From Gammaproteobacteria bacterium (GTDB lineage Bacteria > Pseudomonadota > Gammaproteobacteria > Xanthomonadales > Xanthomonadaceae), in contig JAPLSI010000160.1 in the NCBI GenBank assembly GCA_026398715.1, forward strand, positions 1-10,675: 10,675 nt of DNA, given 5' to 3'. Positions 6,383 through 10,675 of the stretch are shown in pieces. The notes below the pieces were generated by a model that saw only the letters and a list, made by a program, of their open reading frames with translations, did not search any database and was not told where the DNA came from. The position numbers and the translations under genes were made by a program. How positions within the stretch are numbered: the first letter of the stretch is position 1; each line of letters opens with the position of its first letter.

Positions 6383-7591
6383 TCAGGCGGCATCCAGCAG
6401 GCAACGTCCGGCGGCCAGCGGCGGCAGGCCCAGGTGCGTGGCCATGCCCTGCCCGATGTCGGCGAAACTGTTGCGTCGGCCTACGTTGCGCGCCGCATAG
6501 CCCGGCCCGAATGCCAGCGCGGGAATACATTCGCGGGTGTGGTCGCTGCCAGGCCAGGTCGGATCGCAACCGTGGTCGGCGCTGAGCACCAGCAGGTCGC
6601 CTTCGCGCAGCGCCGCGAAGAGTTCAGGCAGTCGTGCATCGAACGCTTCGAGCGCGGCGGCGTAACCGAACAGGTCGCGGCGATGCCCGTACACGCTGTC
6701 GAAATCGACGAAGTTGGTCGCGACCAGGCTGCCGCTGCGGGCCTGCGCCATCGCCGCGAGCGTGGCGTCGAACAAGGCGTCGTGACCGTGGGCGGGCACG
6801 TGGCGCGAGACGCCACGGTTGGCGAAGATGTCGGCGATCTTGCCGATGGCGACAACCTCGCCGCCTGCGGCGACCACCGCGTCCAGCAGGGTCGGCGCCG
6901 GCGGCGGCAACGCATAGTCGTGGCGATTGCCGGTACGGACGAAACCCGATTCGACCGTGCCGACGAAGGGCCGGGCGATCACCCTCCCGATGTTGTAGGG
7001 CGCAAGCAAACCGCGCGCCAGCTTGCACAACTGGTACAGGCGCTCGAGGCCGAAGGTCTGTTCGTGCGCGGCAATCTGCAACACCGAATCGGCCGACGTG
7101 TACACAATCGGTCGGCCCGTCTTCATGTGTTCCGCGCCGAGGCGTTGCAGGATTTCCGTGCCCGAGGCGTGGCAGTTGCCGAGCACGCCTGGCAGACCGC
7201 CTTGCTCGACCAGTGAATCGAGCAGGTCGGCCGGAAAAGATCCTTCCGGCTTTTCGAACAGGCCGAACGGCTCCGTCAACACCACGCCGGCAGTTTCCCA
7301 ATGACCCGAGGGCGTGTCCTTGCCACAGGCGCGTTCGACTGCGTAGCCCCACAGGCCTTCCGGCGTTGGCATCACCTCAAACCCACGCGCGGGCGCGCCG
7401 TTCGCGGCGGCGTGCGCTTGCGGCAAACCCAGTCGCGACAGGTTGGGAAGTTTCATGGCGCCGCGCGGCGCCGCGGCGCAGGCCGCAGCAATATGCCCGA
7501 AGGTATCGGCGCCGGCGTCGCCATAGTCCGCAGCGTCGGGTGCGGCGCCGAGTCCGAGTGAGTCAAGCACCAGCCAGATTGCGCGAGTCAT
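6383..7591 (-). CDS. deoB: Phosphopentomutase
   Basis: DeoB converts (deoxy)ribose-1-phosphate to the 5-phosphate and so links the two phosphorylases to the aldolase. It is a 402-residue cytosolic metalloenzyme of the alkaline phosphatase superfamily. Metal-binding Asp-10 lies in [16 protein letters not shown]. The phosphorylated threonine is T93 in [61 protein letters not shown] and [18 protein letters not shown] supply the rest of the family core and the second metal-site residues. The ATG at 7591 overlaps the deoA stop as ATGA, and a GGAG lies nine bases upstream inside deoA, suggesting translational coupling. Length and motifs agree with E. coli DeoB (407 residues). Confidence 0.97.
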   Translation of the reverse strand: MTRAIWLVLDSLGLGAAPDAADYGDAGADTFGHIAAACAAAPRGAMKLPNLSRLGLPQAHAAANGAPARGFEVMPTPEGLWGYAVERACGKDTPSGHWETAGVVLTEPFGLFEKPEGSFPADLLDSLVEQGGLPGVLGNCHASGTEILQRLGAEHMKTGRPIVYTSADSVLQIAAHEQTFGLERLYQLCKLARGLLAPYNIGRVIARPFVGTVESGFVRTGNRHDYALPPPAPTLLDAVVAAGGEVVAIGKIADIFANRGVSRHVPAHGHDALFDATLAAMAQARSGSLVATNFVDFDSVYGHRRDLFGYAAALEAFDARLPELFAALREGDLLVLSADHGCDPTWPGSDHTRECIPALAFGPGYAARNVGRRNSFADIGQGMATHLGLPPLAAGRCLLDAA

Positions 7592-8922
7592 GCGCCATTC
7601 TCCGCCGGCCGGTGCCATTGCAGCAACGGCGCGACGGGCGGCGCAGCATCCGCGATCACAAACGCGCGCCGCACCGCATCGCACGCAAGCAAAGTCTCTG
7701 CCTCGCCGCGGGCATGGATGGTCGCCATCGCCTGGCCCGCCTGCACGCGTGACCCCCGGCCGATAATGTCGGACAGGCCGACAGCGTGGTCGATGGCCTG
7801 CGCGGGATGCTTGCGTCCACCGCCCAATTCGACCACCACATTGCCCAGCGCCCTCACATCGATCGCCGCGACATAACCATCGGCAGGCGCCAGCACGTCG
7901 CGCTTTACCTCGGTTCGTCGCAAGTACGCTTCCGGCCGCTCCAGCAGGTCCGTGGGACCGCCCAGGGCAGACACCATGCGCGCGAAGCGTTCGGCGGCGG
8001 CGCCGGAGTCCAGTGCGTGGCGCACTCGCGCGCTGGCATCGTCCGTCGTCGTGGCGATGCCGCCGAGGCAAAGCAATTCAGCCGACATCGCCAGCGTCAG
8101 GTCGCGAAGCCGATGGCAGCCGCCGCGGCCGCACAACAGGTCCAGGACTGCCCGCACTTCAAGCGCATTGCCGGCGTCCCGGCCCAGCACCTCGTCCATG
8201 TCGGTCAAGGCAACGCGCAGGTGCAAACCGCTGCCCGCGGCTACCGCCAACATGCGATCGGCCAATGCGCGTGCCGACGCCATGTCCGTCAACTGCGCGC
8301 CATTGCCGGTCTTGATGTCGAGCACCATCGCCTGCGCGCCACCGGCGAGCTTCTTGGAAAGTATCGACGCCACCATCATGTCCGGCACGTCCACTGTCGC
8401 TGTCACATCGCGCACGCCGTAGAGGCGGCGATCGGCCGGCACCAGGTCATCGCTCTGGCCGATGATGGCGCAGCCGACTTCCGCCACGGTCTTGCGCAGG
8501 CGCGACTCGGATGGATTGACGTTGTATCCGGGCAGGCTCTCGAGCTTGTCGAGCGTGCCGCCGGTGTGGCCCAGGCCGCGCCCCGAAATCATCGGCACAT
8601 AGGCGCCGCAGGCGGCGAGCACGGGCGCCAGCAACAGGCTGACGCAATCGCCCACGCCGCCAGTGGAATGTTTGTCCAGCACCGGCCCGGGCAGGTCTCT
8701 CCACCGCAACACCTGGCCGGAGTCGCGCAGGGCCAGGGTGAATTCGCGGCACTCATCGATCATCATGCCGCGCCAGGCCAGGGCCATCGCGAATGCGCCC
8801 ACCTGCCCTTCGCTCCAGTCGCCACTGGCGATGCCGCGCGCCACGGTACGCAACTGGCCGGTGTCGAGGCGGCCGCCGTCGCGCTTGACCCGGATCAGCG
8901 TCGCTGCGGACTGGGCATCCAT
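7588..8922 (-). CDS. deoA: Thymidine phosphorylase
   Basis: DeoA phosphorolyses thymidine and deoxyuridine to base plus deoxyribose-1-phosphate. With the ATG at 8922 it has 444 residues (E. coli 440). The phosphate-binding [10 protein letters not shown] falls at residues 83-92 with K84, H85 and S86, the same numbers as in E. coli, which supports this start. [16 protein letters not shown] (114-129) is the family signature, followed by [23 protein letters not shown] and the C-terminal alpha/beta domain ending in IHARGE and PLLQW. A GTG three codons upstream (8931) would overlap the deoC stop as GTGA and is possible; neither start has a strong Shine-Dalgarno, so reinitiation after deoC is likely. 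Five bases separate the deoC stop from the chosen ATG. Confidence 0.96.
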   Translation of the reverse strand: MDAQSAATLIRVKRDGGRLDTGQLRTVARGIASGDWSEGQVGAFAMALAWRGMMIDECREFTLALRDSGQVLRWRDLPGPVLDKHSTGGVGDCVSLLLAPVLAACGAYVPMISGRGLGHTGGTLDKLESLPGYNVNPSESRLRKTVAEVGCAIIGQSDDLVPADRRLYGVRDVTATVDVPDMMVASILSKKLAGGAQAMVLDIKTGNGAQLTDMASARALADRMLAVAAGSGLHLRVALTDMDEVLGRDAGNALEVRAVLDLLCGRGGCHRLRDLTLAMSAELLCLGGIATTTDDASARVRHALDSGAAAERFARMVSALGGPTDLLERPEAYLRRTEVKRDVLAPADGYVAAIDVRALGNVVVELGGGRKHPAQAIDHAVGLSDIIGRGSRVQAGQAMATIHARGEAETLLACDAVRRAFVIADAAPPVAPLLQWHRPAENGA

Positions 8923-8927
8923 CGCGG

Positions 8928-9677
8928 TCACCGAGTCGTGTCCAGGGCCGCCGTCAATTCGGTGAACAAGGTACTGGCGCCAATGCGGAAATGCGCGGGC
9001 GTGATCCACGCCTCGCCCAGTCGTTCCGCAGCCAGGCCGAGGTAGATGGCTGCGTCGTCAAGCGTGCGGATTCCGCCGGCGGCCTTGAATCCACAGCGTC
9101 CGCCGTCGCGCGCGATGGCGTCGAGCATCAACGCGGCGGCTTGCGGCGTGGCGTTGACCGCAACCTTGCCCGTGGACGTCTTCAGGAAATCGACGCCCGC
9201 GGCCAGGCCGATCTCGCAGGCCAGCCGGATCAATTCCGGGGTCTGCAGTTCGCCGGTTTCGAGGATCAGTTTGAGCGAGGCGCTGCCGCAGGCTTCGCGA
9301 CAGGCAATGACGACCGCCTCGGCCAATGCTCGCTCGCCCCGACGCAGCGCGTCGTAAGGCAGCACCAGGTCGATCTCATCGGCGCCGGCAGCCAACGCGC
9401 GGCGCGTCTCCCGCGCTGCGCGGGCGGCGTAGCTGCCACCGTCCTGGAAGTTGACCACGGTAGCTACTTTCGCGGCAGTTCCGTGCATGGCCCGACGCAC
9501 CGTGGTGACGTGTTCGGGATAGACGCACAGCGCCGCAGGCAGGCCGTGGCGTGTTCGCGACGAGGCGCACAGGGATTCGATGTGTGCGGGCGTATCGCTT
9601 TCGCCCAGGCTGGTCAGGTCGAGCAGCGGAAGCAGTCGCGCGGCGATTTCACGGCGCTGTTGGGCAGTGGCGGGCAC
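8928..9677 (-). CDS. deoC: Deoxyribose-phosphate aldolase
   Basis: DeoC cleaves 2-deoxyribose-5-phosphate to glyceraldehyde-3-phosphate and acetaldehyde through a Schiff base. The 249 residues form one TIM barrel. The catalytic lysine is K166 in DFLKTSTGKV (E. coli K167), the second lysine is K198 in GFKAAGGIRT (E. coli K201), and the acid Asp-103 lies in EIDLVLPYDAL. LLDLTSLG near residue 18 and CVYPEHV at 51 are further family blocks. The start is GTG at 9677, with AAGGAG six bases upstream, the best ribosome-binding site in the operon. It is the first gene of deoCABD, the same order as in E. coli. A strong terminator 70 bases upstream isolates it from tRNA-Arg, so the operon promoter should lie between 9678 and 9746. 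No regulator gene is adjacent. Confidence 0.97.
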   Translation of the reverse strand: MPATAQQRREIAARLLPLLDLTSLGESDTPAHIESLCASSRTRHGLPAALCVYPEHVTTVRRAMHGTAAKVATVVNFQDGGSYAARAARETRRALAAGADEIDLVLPYDALRRGERALAEAVVIACREACGSASLKLILETGELQTPELIRLACEIGLAAGVDFLKTSTGKVAVNATPQAAALMLDAIARDGGRCGFKAAGGIRTLDDAAIYLGLAAERLGEAWITPAHFRIGASTLFTELTAALDTTR

Positions 9678-9706
9678 GGGCCGCTCCTTCGGGAACTCCG
9701 GTGCAG

Positions 9707-9715
9707 ACTATCGCA
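9707..9715 (-). promoter_or_regulatory. Candidate extended -10 element of the deo operon
   Basis: The minus strand reads TGCGATAGT, a GATAGT hexamer (four of six matches to TATAAT) with the TGN extension. A start near 9700 would give a leader of about 23 bases containing AAGGAG before the deoC GTG. The spot 17 bases upstream (ACGAAC) is not a good -35 box. The short space between terminator and gene makes some promoter here necessary, but this exact choice is weak. Confidence 0.3.
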
Positions 9716-9746
9716 GGTGGGCGGCCTGTGTTCGTGATTGCGGCCC

Positions 9747-9783
9747 AAAAAAAAGACCAGTGAGCCGGGCTCTCTGGTCTTTT
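9747..9783 (-). terminator. Rho-independent terminator of the csrA-tRNA-Ser-tRNA-Arg side
   Basis: On the minus strand AAAAGACCAG-A-GAGC pairs with GCTC-A-CTGGTCTTTT around a three-base loop, with one A-A mismatch, and ends in eight T residues (9754-9747). It begins 13 bases after the CCA of tRNA-Arg. The plus strand also forms the stem and has four Ts, but no plus-strand gene ends there. Confidence 0.92.
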
Positions 9784-9795
9784 CCATTCTGTAAG

Positions 9796-9872
9796 TGGCG
9801 CGCCCGGAGAGATTCGAACTCCCGACCACCAAGTTCGTAGCCTGGTGCTCTATCCAGCTGAGCTACGGGCGC
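9796..9872 (-). tRNA. tRNA-Arg (anticodon ACG)
   Basis: The acceptor GCGCCCG pairs with CGGGCGC, with discriminator G and encoded CCA. The anticodon stem CCAGG/CTTGG encloses CTACGAA, giving ACG (read as ICG after deamination), which serves CGU/CGC/CGA. The T arm is GGGAGTTCGAATCTCTC. Total length is 77 bases. The position downstream of tRNA-Ser(GCU) and csrA matches E. coli csrA-serV-argV. Confidence 0.97.
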
Positions 9873-9886
9873 ACAGCAGAACGACA

Positions 9887-9915
9887 ATTATGGGGGCTGG
9901 GTGCTGGATCGTCAA
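9887..9915 (-). promoter_or_regulatory. Sigma70 promoter of tRNA-Arg(ACG)
   Basis: The minus strand carries TTGACG (9915-9910), a spacer of exactly 17 bases, and CATAAT (9892-9887): five of six matches in each hexamer. Transcription would start near 9880, about eight bases before the tRNA. This is the clearest promoter in the window and makes tRNA-Arg independent of the upstream tRNA-Ser. Confidence 0.85.
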
Positions 9916-9961
9916 ATCTTGATGTGCTCGCTTAGAGTTAAAGCGGAGCTCGCAAGAGTCT

Positions 9962-10034
9962 GAGAGGGATTCATTCGGGCAGTTCGACCGCCACGGATGG
10001 CGGGAGTGCCGGAAATGCAGGAGCATTTTCCGGC
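9962..10034. other. Structured part of the tRNA-Ser/tRNA-Arg gap: T-arm repeat fragment and two hairpins
   Basis: GAGAGGGATTC at 9962-9972 repeats 10131-10141, the T-arm portion of tRNA-Ser, in the same orientation. Next come a perfect hairpin CCGCCA-CGGA-TGGCGG (9988-10003) and a longer one, GCCGGAAATGC-AGGA-GCATTTTCCGGC (10008-10034, one bulged T). On the plus strand both loops contain GGA. No convincing coding frame is seen here. Function unknown. Confidence 0.5.
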
Positions 10035-10053
10035 CTGCCGATCTGTCGAACGG

Positions 10054-10083
10054 GGGTTCTCATCCAAGTCTCTCTCTCCGCCA
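10054..10083 (+). other. Degenerate inverted copy of the tRNA-Ser 3' end
   Basis: The plus strand reads GGGTTC, two changed bases, ATCC, four extra bases (AAGT), then CTCTCTCTCCGCCA. The real tRNA-Ser on the minus strand reads GGGTTC-GA-ATCC-CTCTCTCTCCGCCA. The match covers the T loop, the acceptor 3' strand and CCA. It faces the real gene as one arm of the palindrome centred at 10102.5. It cannot fold as a tRNA, since no 5' half is present. Confidence 0.5.
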
Positions 10084-10135
10084 GACACAGAAAAGCCCCC
10101 TTTCGGGGGCTCTTCTGTGTCTGGCGGAGAGAGAG
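10070..10135. repeat. Large palindrome taking in the tRNA-Ser 3' end and its terminator
   Basis: Arms of 31 bases (10070-10100 and 10105-10135) pair at 30 positions around the four-base centre TTTC; the only mismatch is 10093 against 10112. The right arm is the tRNA-Ser acceptor 3' strand, CCA and its trailer. The left arm is the inverted copy. Confidence 0.9.
10091..10111 (-). terminator. Rho-independent terminator core after tRNA-Ser
   Basis: On the minus strand AGCCCCC-GAAA-GGGGGCT forms a seven-pair GC-rich stem with a GNRA loop, followed by TTTC. It begins 11 bases past the tRNA CCA. The T run is short, so termination may be partial. The stem is the inner part of the larger palindrome. 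Confidence 0.7.
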
Positions 10136-10213
10136 GGATTCGAACCCTCGATGGGAGATAAAGCCCATACTCCCTTAGCAGGGGAGCCCCTTCGGCCACT
10201 CGGGCATCTCTCC
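10122..10213 (-). tRNA. tRNA-Ser (anticodon GCU)
   Basis: The acceptor GGAGAGA pairs with TCTCTCC, with discriminator G and encoded CCA. The anticodon stem CTCCC/GGGAG encloses CTGCTAA, giving GCU. A long variable arm (ATGGGCTTTATCTCCCAT) marks a class II tRNA of 92 bases. The T arm is GAGGGTTCGAATCCCTC. It lies 68 bases after csrA on the same strand, as serV does in E. coli. Confidence 0.97.
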
Positions 10214-10249
10214 GGGTTTGTCGCCTGACGGTGTACCGACAGGCCGCAT

Positions 10250-10279
10250 AGGATAGCTGTTTGCAGGCCTCCCGGTAAA
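10250..10279 (-). promoter_or_regulatory. Candidate promoter of tRNA-Ser
   Basis: The minus strand shows TTTACC (10279-10274), an 18-base spacer and TATCCT (10255-10250), each four of six matches to sigma70 hexamers. The start would be near 10243, 30 bases ahead of the tRNA. Read-through from csrA is equally possible, since no terminator separates them. Confidence 0.4.
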
Positions 10280-10281
10280 CC

Positions 10282-10503
10282 TCAGCGGTCGTTGCCGGCT
10301 GAACCGGTCTCGTCCGGGGGATTGTCGGCGCCTGGCGCGGACTCTTTGCCGATCCGCTGGAAGATCTCTTCGCGATGCACCGCGACATCCTTTGGCGCGG
10401 TGATTCCGACCCGGACCTGGTTACCCTTGACGCCCAGGATGGTGACCGTAACCGAGTCGCCAATCATCAATGTTTCGCCGACGCGTCGCGTCAAAATCAG
10501 CAT
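10282..10503 (-). CDS. csrA: Carbon storage regulator CsrA (RsmA)
   Basis: CsrA is a small dimeric RNA-binding protein that binds GGA motifs in mRNA leaders and represses or stabilises translation, governing carbon metabolism, motility and biofilm genes. The 73 residues start [16 protein letters not shown] and include [20 protein letters not shown] and the RNA-contacting VHREEI with Arg-44. The core ends near residue 50. The remaining residues ([12 protein letters not shown] onward) form a hydrophilic tail longer than that of E. coli CsrA (61 residues). The ATG at 10503 follows GGAAG six bases upstream; the upstream open frame is not CsrA-like. Its leader carries three GGA motifs, suggesting autoregulation. 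The order alaS-csrA-tRNA-Ser-tRNA-Arg supports the assignment. Confidence 0.97.
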   Translation of the reverse strand: MLILTRRVGETLMIGDSVTVTILGVKGNQVRVGITAPKDVAVHREEIFQRIGKESAPGADNPPDETGSAGNDR

Positions 10504-10505
10504 GG

Positions 10506-10530
10506 CACTTCCTTCCGATACTTCCGTGCA
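10506..10530 (-). promoter_or_regulatory. GGA-rich csrA leader, possible CsrA autoregulatory site
   Basis: Just before the csrA ATG the minus strand reads TGCACGGAAGTATCGGAAGG and then AAGTGCC. CACGGAAGT fits the CsrA core CANGGANGU, and two more GGA motifs follow, the last overlapping the ribosome-binding site. GCAC and GTGC at the two ends can pair and present the GGAs in a loop. The motif is visible; binding is inferred. Confidence 0.45.
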
Positions 10531-10635
10531 CCGGTCCACGGTCGGGACGACCCGAGGCTCCAAGCCACGCGAGCGTAGCTGAACCGATGGTAGAGCGGGT
10601 CGGGCATTCGCGCAATGTAACGGATGGGCTAGTAA

Positions 10636-10660
10636 GCGCTGGTCCAATCAGACCAGGCGC
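10636..10660 (-). terminator. Hairpin at the end of the probable alaS gene
   Basis: The minus strand GCGC-C-TGGTC pairs with GACCA-GCGC around TGATTG, one base bulged, nine pairs in all. It overlaps the last codons and stop of the upstream frame. Only a poor T tract follows (TTACTAG), so it may be a weak terminator. Confidence 0.35.
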
Positions 10661-10675
10661 TGCGCCACCCAATCC
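10648..10675 (-). CDS. alaS: C-terminal tip of a gene, probably alanyl-tRNA synthetase
   Basis: Read on the minus strand from the window edge, one frame gives DWVAQRLV and then TGA at 10650-10648. This resembles the end of AlaS proteins (E. coli ends in VKGWVSAKLQ), and alaS is the gene upstream of csrA in E. coli and many gammaproteobacteria. Eight residues cannot prove identity, so the call rests mainly on gene order. The 144 bases between this stop and csrA should hold the csrA promoter, but I see no strong sigma70 match there. Confidence 0.45.

Noticed and set aside
6373..6393. An ATG start for deoD at 6393, seven codons upstream
   Set aside because: It would overlap the deoB stop, and the good GAGGAG site sits right before the GTG at 6372, which also aligns with E. 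coli DeoD.
6383..8071. A 160-codon N-terminal extension of deoB
   Set aside because: The extension lies inside deoA in another frame. The ATG at 7591 overlaps the deoA stop as ATGA and gives the family's normal N terminus.
7786..9045. A 419-codon plus-strand open frame opposite deoA
   Set aside because: It is antisense to a well-conserved thymidine phosphorylase, shows the His/Arg/Ala-rich pattern of shadow frames, and has no domain.
1..10675. Mobile elements, phage genes, CRISPR arrays or toxin-antitoxin genes
   Set aside because: No transposase, integrase or repeat-spacer pattern was found; all longer conserved frames belong to housekeeping or metabolic families.

Overview
The window reads as ordinary chromosome of a high-GC gammaproteobacterium, most likely of the Xanthomonadales/Lysobacterales (Xanthomonas, Lysobacter and Luteimonas relatives). 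The basis is GC-rich codon use, the protein sequences of ClpP and trigger factor, and three conserved gene neighbourhoods: tRNA cluster-tig-clpP, deoCABD, and alaS-csrA-tRNA-Ser(GCU)-tRNA-Arg(ACG), the last known from Escherichia coli. The genus call is inference. No phage, transposon or CRISPR array is visible.

Layout. Minus strand 1-2346: a five-tRNA array (transcribed Pro, Arg, His, Lys, Leu), then tig, then the 5' part of clpP, which runs off the left edge. Plus strand 2446-5653: two PLP-enzyme genes, a 663-residue group II (tyrosine-decarboxylase-like) decarboxylase and a 362-residue cysteine synthase/cysteine desulfhydrase-like protein. Minus strand 5650-9677: a complete deoxyribonucleoside catabolic operon, deoC-deoA-deoB-deoD, with start/stop overlaps or gaps of at most 10 bases. 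Minus strand 9747-10675: the 3' tip of a probable alaS, then csrA, tRNA-Ser(GCU), a structured 250-base gap, tRNA-Arg(ACG) and a strong terminator.

How the parts work. The Deo enzymes split deoxyribonucleosides, move the phosphate from C1 to C5 of deoxyribose, and cleave the product to glyceraldehyde-3-phosphate and acetaldehyde. Trigger factor and ClpP handle folding and degradation of proteins. CsrA is a post-transcriptional regulator, and its own leader carries GGA motifs of the kind it binds.

The most interesting part is the plus-strand PLP pair. Each gene is preceded, at nearly the same distance (35 and 33 bases between box and ATG), by a 14-base palindrome one mismatch from the FNR/ANR consensus TTGAT-N4-ATCAA. 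Neither gene has a Shine-Dalgarno sequence. A class II FNR site would put transcription starts almost on the start codons, so the two genes look like a co-regulated low-oxygen module translated from leaderless mRNAs. A second point of interest is the gap between tRNA-Ser and tRNA-Arg, which holds an inverted, degenerate copy of the tRNA-Ser 3' end, a direct-repeat fragment of its T arm, and hairpins with GGA loops on the plus strand.
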